DNA of 64,000 nt from Candidatus Rhodoblastus alkanivorans (GTDB lineage Bacteria; Pseudomonadota; Alphaproteobacteria; Rhizobiales; Beijerinckiaceae), in contig NZ_JAIVFP010000001.1 of NCBI RefSeq assembly GCF_022760755.1, forward strand, positions 3,018,001 through 3,082,000, written 5' to 3'. The notes beneath the pieces were generated by a model that was not told the origin of the DNA, ran no database searches, and saw nothing but the letters and a program-made list of their open reading frames with translations. A program made the translations under genes and the position numbers. Each line of letters starts with the position of its first letter. Position 1 is the first letter of the stretch. Below, piece after piece: positions 49,596-59,300 of this stretch.

Positions 49596-49625
49596 TTGGA
49601 CACGTCAACCTTGGACACGTCAACC
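49596..49625 (-). repeat. Perfect 15-bp tandem repeat at a translation start
   Basis: TTGGACACGTCAACC occurs twice without a gap. It duplicates the start codon and the adjacent purine-rich sequence of the GNAT gene in frame, giving two alternative starts five codons apart. Confidence 0.85.
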
Positions 49626-49636
49626 TCTTGTCGCCG

Positions 49637-50494
49637 TCATGGACGTTCATTGTTCGCATGGCGCGCCGCCTTTGACAACGCCAGCTCTTCGACGATCAAG
49701 CCGCCGCCGCGCGGCCTGGGCAGCAGCGCTTCCGGCGTTACCGTGAAGGCGATGCGGCGCCGGGCGAAAATCCGCGCAACGATCAGCGCCGAGGCGACGC
49801 CGAGAAAAAGCCCGCCGCAGACGTCGCTCGGATAATGGGCGCCGACGACGATCCGCGACGCCGCCACGGGCAGCGCCAGCAGCAGGAAGCCGGCGCCGAA
49901 GCGCGGCGACAGCAGGGCCAGCGCGCCGAAGGCGGCGAACATCGTCGTGGTATGGCCCGAAGGGAAACTCGCCAGCACCGCTTTGAACGAGAACGGGTCG
50001 AAATGGAATGGCCCCACGGAATCGATCAGATAGGGACGGGCGCGGCCGACGATATGTTTGATGACCTGCGACGCTATTCCCGAAAAGGCCATCACGGTGA
50101 GGAAATAGAACGCGCGCGAGGCGATGAGGCCCCAGGCGGCGCGACGCCGCGCGCCGGCGGCGCCTTCGCGCCGGTAGAGGGCGAAGGCGATCGCCAGAAG
50201 GGAAAGAGCGAACAGCCAGTTCGACTTGCCTGCCTGGGTGACGACGCCGAACAATGCGACCAGGCCGGGATCGAGCCGCTCGGCGGCGCGGGCGACCGTC
50301 TCATCCGCGACGAGGCCGACGCAGATCAGGATCGTGACGGCAAGGAAGGCGAGCCCGCACCAAAACGGCCAAAACATCGCCACCGGCGCCAACGGCCGGC
50401 GCCAATGGCCGGCGAGATCGCGCCAGGCGCGCGCCGCCGTGTCGCCGACCGCCGCGAAACCGCCGGCTCGGTCAACCCCCGGCCCCCAGATCAA
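49637..50494 (-). CDS. PAP2 superfamily phosphatase
   Basis: A 285-residue membrane phosphatase with all three PAP2 motifs: KHIVGRARP (146-154), PSGHTTT (188-194) and SRIVVGAHYPSD (223-234). About six helices. Likely substrates are lipid phosphates such as undecaprenyl diphosphate or phosphatidic acid. The start is TTG and uncertain; an ATG at residue 40 is possible. It ends 18 bp upstream of the GNAT start, so they may be co-transcribed. Confidence 0.88.
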   Translation of the reverse strand: MIWGPGVDRAGGFAAVGDTAARAWRDLAGHWRRPLAPVAMFWPFWCGLAFLAVTILICVGLVADETVARAAERLDPGLVALFGVVTQAGKSNWLFALSLLAIAFALYRREGAAGARRRAAWGLIASRAFYFLTVMAFSGIASQVIKHIVGRARPYLIDSVGPFHFDPFSFKAVLASFPSGHTTTMFAAFGALALLSPRFGAGFLLLALPVAASRIVVGAHYPSDVCGGLFLGVASALIVARIFARRRIAFTVTPEALLPRPRGGGLIVEELALSKAARHANNERP

Positions 50495-50604
50495 ACGACG
50501 CCCCCCACGTCAAACCATGGCCGCGAAAGGCGCAGGGTTTGGGGACGGACGTGGCGCAGTACCGGCGCGCCCGCGCAAAACGGCGGTTGGGACGACATCG
50601 CGCC

Positions 50605-51447
50605 TCAGTTCAGCCTGGCGGGCAGCGGCGTCGTTCGATCCTCCGCCGCTCTTTCCGCCGCCAAATGGGCCTTTGCGACGAATAAGGAATCGATTTTGTC
50701 GTTCGCCGGGTAGACCATGCCTTTATTGACGGCGGAATCGCCCGGCGCCGTCGCGATCGTCGACGATTTCGCGCCTTCCGCCGCGAGAGCGGCGGGACGG
50801 GCCTCTGGCAAGGCATGGGCCGCGAACTCCTTCAGGCTTGGCAGAGACACAGTCTTGCCGCGCGTCGAAACGCGGAATTCGGGAACCTTGTCGCCGACCA
50901 CCGGCTGGTCGAAGATCAGCATGAAACCGAGCCGACCCGATCCCATGCCCGCGGCAACGCGATCGCTCCTTATTTGATCGGCGGTGGCGTGTCCGATTGA
51001 TTTATTGTCCAAAAAAGCCTCGACCTCGGCGACCTCCTCCCCCAAGGTCGGAAGCCAAGCCCAGCCATCCGCGCCGGAGCGGGTGACGATATCGACAAAA
51101 CCGATTACGGGCGGCCATTTGCCGTCGGAAAGATCGACAAGCCCCTCGGGGCCGGTCACGCGGATCACGGGCGCCCGATCCGATCCGACTTCATCCGCGA
51201 AAGTCATGGCGAAACCGTATTGGCCGGTTCCCTTCCCAGTGTCGCGAAGGTCGGCGCGCGGCAGATTGGCGAATGTCTTGGCGATCGCTTTCCCATCGAG
51301 GACAGCTTCGACCTCCAGCGCGTTGTCCGGCGCCGAAGGCGCCCAAACCCACCCCGCAGCGCCCCAGCGCGTCAAACTTCCAACGGCGCCTTCGATGACC
51401 GCCCGATTTTGCGGCCGGCCATCCGCTCTGTCTTTGCTAACGGTCAT
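50605..51447 (-). CDS. Protein with two GWxW-type beta repeats, function unknown
   Basis: A 280-residue protein. Two copies of a roughly 85-residue beta-rich module are visible: one with TRWGAAGWVWAP, VEAVLDGKAIA, RADLRDTGKGTGQYGFAMTF, and one with TRSGADGWAWLP, VEAFLDNKSIG, RSDRVAAGMGSGRLGFMLIF. Similar modules occur next to glycosyltransferase domains in surface-glycan proteins, as I recall. The C-terminal third is low-complexity. No signal peptide. Confidence 0.7.
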   Translation of the reverse strand: MTVSKDRADGRPQNRAVIEGAVGSLTRWGAAGWVWAPSAPDNALEVEAVLDGKAIAKTFANLPRADLRDTGKGTGQYGFAMTFADEVGSDRAPVIRVTGPEGLVDLSDGKWPPVIGFVDIVTRSGADGWAWLPTLGEEVAEVEAFLDNKSIGHATADQIRSDRVAAGMGSGRLGFMLIFDQPVVGDKVPEFRVSTRGKTVSLPSLKEFAAHALPEARPAALAAEGAKSSTIATAPGDSAVNKGMVYPANDKIDSLFVAKAHLAAERAAEDRTTPLPARLN

Positions 51448-51665
51448 CGTGCAGACGCACCACGTGAAGTTGAAGCACCGGCAAGACTATGCATTCGATT
51501 TGGAGACAGGGTCAAGCGACGTTGAGGTCATGTTAAACGGCGCTGTATCCGTACATTACGCCACGCTCGCCAGCCTCAAAACAAACGGCCGTGAATAAGA
51601 TGGGCTACCCGGATGATTTTTTTAAATCAATTGCGATAGCTGGCGGGCGTGGCGCTGATTTCGAT

Positions 51666-52736
51666 TCATTTTTCCCCATGACCGGCGCGTGGCGGCGCGC
51701 CGATCCGCGTCAGCCAATAGGCGAGCGTGCGCGCCGGGTCCTCGCCTCCCTCGGGCGCTGCGGGCGGGAGCGGCGGCGCTGCGGACATTGCGCGCGCGCG
51801 CGCTTCGCGTGGGCTCACGCCGTATTGATCCTTGAACGCGCGGTTGAAGGCGCTGACGTTCTTGAAGCCGACTGAATATGAGATAGGCCCGATATGACGG
51901 CCAGAAAACTCGCTCGCCACGACCTCCTGATAGGCCAGACCGAGCCGCGCTTTGCGGATATAGGAGGCGACGCCGCCGACCGGCTCGAACAGGCGGTAGA
52001 GCGAGGCGCGCGACACGCCGAACGTGTCGGCGAGGCGACCGGCGTCCAGATTCGGCAAGCGCAGGTTGCGGTCGATATAGCGGCGGATTGTGACGAAGGC
52101 GGCGGAGGGAGACGTGGCGGAAGCGCGCGGTGAGGCGAGCGCAGGGCCGATTGCTTTCGTGGCCAGGGCGACGAGCCCGTCGCAAAGGGCGTCCATCTCT
52201 CGAATCGACATTTTGCCCGCTTGTTCCGCCAGAGTGCTAAGACAGCCGCCGATCATCGCGCCCGCGGGCGAGGCGGCGACGAGAACGAGACCATGCAGGG
52301 CGTTGTCGTGGCCAAGAGCTGCGAGCATGACGGAGCGCGGAACCCACAGGCAGATGTCGCGCGCGCGTTCAGGCTTCTCCGGCGCCCGAAGATCGAGCGT
52401 CTGTAGCAGGTCGAGGAAGACAATGTCGCCAGAGCGGATTTCGACCGTCAAATCGCCCGCGCGCCCGCTCATTTCGCCCGAAATTTGGAGGCGGATCACA
52501 AAGCCGTCAGCATGGCGGCGCGCGATGGTTTCGGTCGATCGCGCCAGCCGATGCGACGGCGCCGCCGTCTCGCTGAGAACGAAGCGCCCCGTGGCTCGGG
52601 CGAGGAAATCGACCTCGGGGTCGGAGCCGTCGGCATGGTCGCCACCAATGTCATAAACGCCCGCGAGGAAGCGCCGCCATGCGGAAAATGACTTTTCTCC
52701 CGCCTTGCCGAATGTCAAAAAGGAAAGATCAGCCAT
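51666..52736 (-). CDS. AraC family transcriptional regulator
   Basis: A 356-residue AraC regulator of the AraC_binding_2 type: an N-terminal cupin-like sensor (about 50-200) and a C-terminal HTH_18 region containing LDAGRLADTFGVSRASLYRLFEPVGG and ISYSVGFKNVSAFNRAFKDQYGVSPREAR. It has a Pro/Glu-rich tail. No obvious target gene nearby, since the divergent partner is a long intergenic region before the Hint gene. Confidence 0.87.
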   Translation of the reverse strand: MADLSFLTFGKAGEKSFSAWRRFLAGVYDIGGDHADGSDPEVDFLARATGRFVLSETAAPSHRLARSTETIARRHADGFVIRLQISGEMSGRAGDLTVEIRSGDIVFLDLLQTLDLRAPEKPERARDICLWVPRSVMLAALGHDNALHGLVLVAASPAGAMIGGCLSTLAEQAGKMSIREMDALCDGLVALATKAIGPALASPRASATSPSAAFVTIRRYIDRNLRLPNLDAGRLADTFGVSRASLYRLFEPVGGVASYIRKARLGLAYQEVVASEFSGRHIGPISYSVGFKNVSAFNRAFKDQYGVSPREARARAMSAAPPLPPAAPEGGEDPARTLAYWLTRIGAPPRAGHGEK

Positions 52737-53326
52737 TTAATGGGCTCTGCTGTCCGAAACCAGCACGGGCTTGCAACATTAAAATTACGCGTTGGCACCA
52801 CATGCGCTGCTAGTCAATCGAATAAATTGTAGCGTTTTTTTAATAAATCGCAAAGCTCTGAAAAATCTTCAGGTTCAATTCCTTCTACTCCTGCCAAACC
52901 GTTTCTCGCGCATGTCGCCGCCCGTCATAAGCCCTCGTCGGAAAGGCGAGGGTGTCGGTAACAGATTTAAATTTGCTAAATATCGCATATAATTTGCGAT
53001 TTGTTTTGCGTGGCTTCCGTAGTGCAAATTTTCGGCTAGCGTCACCTTTCTCCGAGGAGAGCGCTGAGAACGTTGTGCTCGTAGGGATCGAAGGGATCGG
53101 GCCCTGTCGCAGTAAGTTGACTTGATCCCCTGGGACATTGGGCGCGTGGAATACGAGTTCAAACTGGAAGTCGGGCTCCGTTTCGACTCAGGACAACGGC
53201 GCCATGATAGGCAGCGGCAGCATTTCCAAATTAGTTAAGTTTGCCGCGGGCATGGCGATGTATGTGAGTGTATCTAATTAATATTGACCTTCATGTGCAG
53301 GTTTGGTCAATGAGGAGACATTTAGT
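52737..53326. other. Long intergenic region before the first Hint gene
   Basis: About 590 bp, clearly more AT-rich than the core genome, especially 52780-53020 and 53265-53290. No gene, RNA or repeat recognised. It marks the left edge of the accessory region. Confidence 0.6.
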
Positions 53327-54220
53327 ATGGCTAACAATAAAGTCACCAGCGGAACAATCAGTTCAGTCGCCGTCAACCCTACAAATACAGTAATTTCCGG
53401 AACATATACGGCCTCTAATGCCAACCCCGCTAACGCTGTGTATGCCTGGGCCGTTGCTTCGGACGGGACTGGGTATTTCCTTGGTTCAGCGACGGGTCTC
53501 GGCGCCGGTGGCTCGTATACAATTACCTCCACTACGTCGATCCCGTCAGGGACCTACACAGTAGAACTCTTCAATGTTAACTCAACGACCCTTCCAACCG
53601 GCAGTCCGCTCGCCTCGGATCCCAGTCAGAACCTCTGTTTCCTCGCCGGCACGATGATACGCACGCCGGATGGCGAGGCAGCGATCGAAACCCTCAAGCG
53701 CGGAGATTTGGTCCTGACGTCGGAAGTCGTCGCGAAGCCGGTGAACTGGCTCGGCAAGCAGACGGTTTCAAGACTTTTCGCCGATCCCGTCCGCAGCCTG
53801 CCGATCCGGGTTCGTGCCGGCGCCTTGGCGCAGAACGTGCCCGTGCGCGACCTTCTGGTTTCGCCAGATCATGCTCTGCTGGTTGATGGCGTGCTGATTC
53901 ATGCCGGCGCGCTGGTGAACGGGACCTCGATCGTCCGCGAGACCGATATGCCTCAGGTCTTCGTCTATTATCACGTCGAACTCGACGATCATTCGCTGAT
54001 CCTCGCCGAAAACACCCCGGCCGAGACCTTCGTGGACAACGTCGATCGCATGAACTTCGACAACTGGGCGGAATTCGAAGCGCTCTATCCGGAAGGCAAG
54101 GCGGTCGAGGAACTCCCCTATCCCCGCGCCAAGGCCCATCGCCAGGTCCCGGTCTATATCCGCGTCGCCCTCGCCGACCGCGCCCACGCCATCGGCGCCG
54201 CGCCATCCGCTGTCGCCTGA
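53327..54220 (+). CDS. Hint (Hedgehog/intein) domain protein, short form
   Basis: 297 residues from ATG 53327 (GAGGAGA at 53312-53318). Residues 1-100 form a Thr/Ser/Gly-rich beta domain with few charges, like a surface Ig-like module. From Cys104 (CFLAGTMIRTPDGEAAIETLKRGD) a Hint_2 domain follows, with SPDHALLV as the block-B-type His motif and LDDHSLILAENTPAETFVDN near its end. A tail of about 55 residues closes the protein. Hint domains self-cleave at the leading Cys. No classical signal peptide. The Hint part is nearly identical to that of the next gene. Confidence 0.85.
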   Translation: MANNKVTSGTISSVAVNPTNTVISGTYTASNANPANAVYAWAVASDGTGYFLGSATGLGAGGSYTITSTTSIPSGTYTVELFNVNSTTLPTGSPLASDPSQNLCFLAGTMIRTPDGEAAIETLKRGDLVLTSEVVAKPVNWLGKQTVSRLFADPVRSLPIRVRAGALAQNVPVRDLLVSPDHALLVDGVLIHAGALVNGTSIVRETDMPQVFVYYHVELDDHSLILAENTPAETFVDNVDRMNFDNWAEFEALYPEGKAVEELPYPRAKAHRQVPVYIRVALADRAHAIGAAPSAVA

Positions 54221-54614
54221 CCGGTTTTCACCACACATTTCGCCGGCGGCGCGCCCCACGCGCCGCCGTTTTTTTTGGCGATCCCTACCGCCGCTATATT
54301 TGAAACAGTCGAAAGGCGCGAAAGCCCGCTCCATATCCATCCGTATTCATACCGCTATTTCAGAATCTATCGACAGAATGAATTTCGTGACGTAAACTTT
54401 AAATAGGCTTGTCTTCACGACGAGCGCTGCGACATTTGATATCGCTAGCTCTGGAATTGCGAGGTAACAATGTTTTCAGTTCCGAGGACAGTGGCGCTGA
54501 GTCGATTTAAGTTGACCGTGCGACGCGCGGGGCTTCTATGTTCGTGTATGTTCGTGGATTATGTAAAATATTAACAGTTTCATAGAGAATTTAAGTGAAA
54601 TTTGGGAGAACGAA
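54221..54614. other. Intergenic region between the two Hint genes
   Basis: 394 bp. It begins with the terminator of the first Hint gene and is otherwise AT-rich (54340-54610). It may share short motifs with the upstream region of the first gene (CCGAGGA, GCGCTGAG and AAGTTGAC occur in both, with different spacing). Confidence 0.5.
54244..54276 (+). terminator. Rho-independent terminator of the first Hint gene
   Basis: Ten-base-pair stem 54244-54253 with 54259-54268, then eight T. A near-identical structure follows the second Hint gene. Confidence 0.92.
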
Positions 54615-56288
54615 ATGACAGATTATACTTGGAATAACACTGTCACAAACGGCGACTGGGAAGACGCGAATAACTGGACGTCTTTGCCGTCGGGCGGAAC
54701 CTATCCGCAGCTTTCGACGGACAACGCGACGATTGCGGTCTCGCCTGGCGGCGCTGGCATTACCGTCAATGTCAATTCCGGAGAAACCATTTCGATCCAA
54801 AACCTCGTCTTAACCGGGAGCCCCGGTTACGGGGCGGCCACCCTGCAGATGAATGGCGGATCGCTCACCACGAGCAGCACGATCACTTTGACCAATGGCA
54901 ACTCTTACATCGACGGCTATGGGACGATCGTCGCGGACGGAGGATTCACCAAAAACGTTGGTACGCCGGGGATCACGGCGTCGGGCGGCGTACTCGATCT
55001 CACCGGAAATATTTCCCCGGGGACGATAAATCTCTTTATCGACAGCGCCTCCCTATCGACGCTCAAACTTGAGTCGACGGTCAGTCAATCCTCGATCACG
55101 ATCAATAGCGCCAACCAGACGCTCGAAATCGGCGCGTCCGGCGCATTGACGCTGTCGGCGGCGGAGAGCGTCACCAATGGCGCGATCAGGATCGACGGCG
55201 GCACGCTGACCGACATGAGCGGCTTGACGATTGGCGCCGGCGCCTCGCTGACGGGAACGGGCACGGTCAATGGCCCTATCACCGGCGCCGGCACGATCAC
55301 CGCCAGCGGCGGCGCGTTGACGCTGAGCGGCCAGGTTGACACTTCCGGAACGTCGTCGAGCCTGGTCATCGAGGATGGCGCGACCCTGCAATTGACGTCG
55401 ACCACGGACGTCGGCTTGCCCGGCGTCAATCCGACCCTGACCTTCACCGGCAATGGTGGCCTGTTCATCGATACCGCTGCTTCTGTGGGAGGCCTGCATC
55501 TCGGGCTGATCTTCGGATTCAGTGGGGCCGACAGGATTCAAATCAAGGAGATCGGGCTAAACGACACGGTCTCCTGGGACAGCAGCTTGAATAAGCTGAC
55601 CATACACAACGGCCCCGTGTCCGAATCCTTCACCTTCGAGGCGGGCACGCAGGGGCAATTTTTCACAATTTCCCAGTCGAACGGCGTCGACACCCTGCAA
55701 CTTTGCTTCATGGCCGGCACGTCGATCCGCACGCCGGACGGCGATGTCGCAATCGAGACCCTCAAGCGCGGCGATCTGGTCATGACGGTCGACGGCGCCG
55801 CCAAGCCGGTGAATTGGCTCGGCCGGCAGACGGTTTCCACCATCTTCGCCGACCCCGTGCGCAGCCTGCCGATCCGTGTCCGCGCCGGCGCGTTGGCCGA
55901 AAACGCGCCAAGCCGCGATCTTCTGATTTCGCCCGATCACGCCCTGCTGGTGGAGGACGTACTGATCCAGGCCGGCGCGCTGGTTAACGGGACCTCGATC
56001 ATCCGCGAGACCAAGTTGCCCAAGGTCTTCGTCTATTGCCACGTCGAACTCGACGACCACTCGCTGATCCTCGCCGAAAACACCCCGGCCGAGACCTTCG
56101 TCGATAATGTCGATCGCATGAATTTCGACAATTGGGCGGAATTCGAGGCGCTCTACCCCGAAGGCAAGGCGGTCGAGGAACTCCCCTATCCCCGCGCCAA
56201 AGCCCGCCGCCAGGTCCCGGCCTACATCCGGGTAGCCCTAGCCGACCGCGCCCAAGCCATCGGCGCCACGGAATCCGCTGTCGCGTGA
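54615..56288 (+). CDS. Hint domain protein with beta-helix (autotransporter-like) N-terminus
   Basis: 557 residues. Residues 1-360 are Gly/Thr/Ser-rich repeats of beta-helix type (for example ASGGVLDLTGNIS, IRIDGGTLTDMSGLTIGAGASLTGTGTV), starting with TWNNTVTNGDWEDANNW as in many passenger-like proteins. At Cys364 (CFMAGTSIRTPDGDVAIETLKRGD) the Hint_2 domain begins, almost identical to that of the previous gene through to the C-terminus. No cleavable signal peptide or beta-barrel is present. Self-cleavage at Cys364 would release the beta-helix part; this is inference from the fold. Confidence 0.87.
   Translation: MTDYTWNNTVTNGDWEDANNWTSLPSGGTYPQLSTDNATIAVSPGGAGITVNVNSGETISIQNLVLTGSPGYGAATLQMNGGSLTTSSTITLTNGNSYIDGYGTIVADGGFTKNVGTPGITASGGVLDLTGNISPGTINLFIDSASLSTLKLESTVSQSSITINSANQTLEIGASGALTLSAAESVTNGAIRIDGGTLTDMSGLTIGAGASLTGTGTVNGPITGAGTITASGGALTLSGQVDTSGTSSSLVIEDGATLQLTSTTDVGLPGVNPTLTFTGNGGLFIDTAASVGGLHLGLIFGFSGADRIQIKEIGLNDTVSWDSSLNKLTIHNGPVSESFTFEAGTQGQFFTISQSNGVDTLQLCFMAGTSIRTPDGDVAIETLKRGDLVMTVDGAAKPVNWLGRQTVSTIFADPVRSLPIRVRAGALAENAPSRDLLISPDHALLVEDVLIQAGALVNGTSIIRETKLPKVFVYCHVELDDHSLILAENTPAETFVDNVDRMNFDNWAEFEALYPEGKAVEELPYPRAKARRQVPAYIRVALADRAQAIGATESAVA
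55701..56288 (+). repeat. Duplicated Hint-encoding segment (copy 2 of 53633-54220)
   Basis: The last 196 codons of both Hint genes, beginning at the Hint Cys, are highly similar at the DNA level, with long identical stretches, while the upstream halves are unrelated. The following terminators are also alike. This indicates recent duplication or gene conversion of the 3' part. Confidence 0.85.
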
Positions 56289-56313
56289 CGCAAGGCACAT
56301 GCGACCAAAAACT

Positions 56314-56342
56314 GGCGGCGCGTCGCCCGCGCCGCCTTTTTT
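56314..56342 (+). terminator. Rho-independent terminator of the second Hint gene
   Basis: Nine-base-pair stem 56314-56322 with 56328-56336, then six T. It resembles the terminator after the first Hint gene. Confidence 0.9.
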
Positions 56343-56399
56343 GATCGGCAGCGGCGGCTGAGCGAGTATGTTGCATGCGGGCCGTGCGGTGTCGCGCTC

Positions 56400-59300
56400 T
56401 CATGCTTGGCGGATTGCCGTCTCCAGGCTCTCAATCGATAACGCGCGCGCTCGGTTGAATGCTGATCGGACCCAATGTTTTTTCGTATTCTTGTGAGACG
56501 TCAGCGTGTGAATCGCTACAGCTTGACGCAATTCATGTCGCTCCAAAATCAAGGTTGTTTTCAAGTGCTTCGCGACATCTTCCGCAAGATATGATGCGAT
56601 GCTTCGCGTCAACAGGCCCGGGCCGGTTGCAAGCCACACCATATCGTGGTCCCCGCGGTTGACGGCGTCGATCGCCGCCTTGAGCGCCCGTTCGATCGCC
56701 GGATGTCCCGGACGCGCGCCGATGAAGTTGTTTCCAGCCGTGCCGTATTCCTCCTGGTAAAGAACGAGATCGTGGCCGCCGGTATTGAGCGTCGAAAGTG
56801 GCGCCAGAAAACGGTCGTCAGCATCGATATAATATCCGCCCTCGCGGAACAGATAAGCCAACCTAAAAAGGTCAGCCTTCATTGCTGGCTCAATGGCGCG
56901 GTTGAAAGCGGCAAGGGCGCCTGGAAACCCCAACTCACTCAGAAACCTCCGAGCGTCGCGCAGCGAAAACAGCTGATATGAATATGTCGGATGAGACGCC
57001 CGCCAAGCCTCGCAAAGGGCGCCAACATCGGCGGGAATCTCGTCATCCCAAAATTGCAATATCTTCGCGGGAATGGAGGGCGCTTTGCATGCGGCGCATT
57101 CCGATCGCGCCAAGAGCCCTTTGCGGCGCAAAGCGATCGTCAGGAACATGGCAGCCGGCGTGTAGTCGGGCATCTCTCGAACGAGATTGGCAAGAGCCTG
57201 GATCGCGTCTTGCCTGGGCAAAGCGTCGCGAAGCTTGTCAAGAGCCCCCCGATCGATTCTGAATTCGTCAAGCAACTGCCCGACATAGCTTTGCGAGGTT
57301 TTCCATTTTCCCTGATGCTGATTCCGGTGAACCGGATTGAATCGCATCGATGTTTCCAGACGCTGTTTTGCCGATCTGAGGTCGAAACGATACAGCGCGA
57401 CCTGGGCCGCCCGGCCGTTGATCGAGGGTTCCGACGGCCAGAACGCCAGCGCATCGGCGAAATGCCGTTCCGCGGCGTCAAAATCCCATTCGGCGATAGC
57501 GATTTCGGCGCGCAATGCGCATAGCCGAGCCTTGTCGCGGACATTGTGCGCTGACACCGCGTCGGCCGCCCGACGCGCTCGTTCGAATTCGCCGCGGAAG
57601 ATCATCGACCTAGCCAACTGATTCCGGACTTCGAAATGTGTCGGGAACTCGGCCGAGGCTTTTGTCAGCAACGCGTGCGCGGCGGCGTAATCGCCGAAAT
57701 TGTTGAACATGCCGGCCTCGGCAAGCACGATTTCCGGTCGCCGTCCAAGTCGGGCAGCCGCGTTCGCCAACGCCTGTCGAGCCTCTTGGATTTGACCGAA
57801 TTTTGCGAGGGCTCGCGCTATGTTCAGATGCGCAGCCAGATTTGAGGGTTCGATTTCGAGGACCTTTCGCCGCAGGTAAGTCGCCCGCTCCAGATCGTCG
57901 AGTTGTTCCAAAAATCGCGCCAGGGTTTCGATCGCTCGAACGTGCTTCGGCTGCCGCAAAATGATTTCTTCGAGCGCGGCGACCGCTTGGCTCGTCCGTC
58001 CTTGATGAAATTCCTCCGTGGCCAATTCGATCCGCGCCGGATCCGATTTTGAATTCAACTTCAAAGCCTGCGAGAACGCCTCGCGCGCCGCAAGATGATC
58101 CCCCCTGGCCCGCGCGTTGTGTCCAAGCCGCATGTAAATGTTCGGCTGATTTGGCCGCTGAGAAAGCGCATCAAGAAGGACCTTTTGCGCCTCTTCGTTT
58201 CGGCCGGCGTCAAACAATTCCGTTGACCATTCGATCGTCGATTGGGCGGTGGCGCCCGGCGATTTGGCCGCTTCGGCGAAAAAATCCAGGGCGGCAGCTC
58301 GGTCGCCGCGCTGCCGCGCGATCAGTCCCTTGCCAATCAAAGAACCGGGGTTGCGCTCGCGCGACAATATCTCGTCATGAAGCGCTTCCGCCTCGTCCAG
58401 GCGGTAGTTCCACAAATATTCGGAAGCCAAGGCGTGTCTTGCGGAAATATGGCCTGGCTCCAGCGCAACGGCCTTTTCGAACATGGCGACCAATTCACTT
58501 TTCGAGGCTTTGTGGCGGATACCGTTGGCATAGGCGGTCAGGGCCTGAGCGGAGTCCGGATTCCGCGCCACGATCGATTCGAGAACTTCCTCTGCCTCGT
58601 CGAGACGGCCAAGCTCGCGAAGTTCGGTCGCAATAGCCTCAAACGCCCAAAGCGCTTTTGGATCCGCCTCGGCTGCAGCGCGGAAATGCGCCAACGCCGC
58701 CTCGCTGTCGCCGCGGCGGCGCGCGATCAGGCCGAGCCCGCGCCAGCCATCGGAAAGACGTGGATTTTTCGCAACCATCTCGCGGTAGACCGCTTCCGCT
58801 TCGTCGAGATAGCCGAGTTCGCGCAATTCGGTGGCAACGTCTTGGCGGGCCCATGGATGGTTTGGGTCCGCGTCGGCTGCAGCGCGGAAATGCGCCAACG
58901 CCGCCTCGCGGTCGCCGCGGCGGCGCGCGATCAGGCCGAGCCCGCGCCAGCCGTCGGGAAAACGCGGATTTTTGGCCACGATCTTGCGGCAGACCGCCTC
59001 CGCTTCGTCGAAATGGCCCAGCTGGCACAATTCGGTGGCGACGTCTTGTCGCGCCCATAGATGGTTGGGATCCGCGTCGGCTGCAGCGCGGAAATGCGCC
59101 AACGCCGCCTCGCGGTCGCCGCGGCAGCGCGCGATCAGGCCGAGCCCGCGCCAGCCGTCGAGAAAACGCGGATTTTTGGCGACGATCTTGCGGCAGACCG
59201 CCTCCGCCTCGTCAAGCCGCCCAAGTTCGCGCAATTCGTTGGCGATGTCCTGGCGCACCCCCAGATGGTTGGGGTCCGCGTCGGCTGCAGCGCGGAAATG

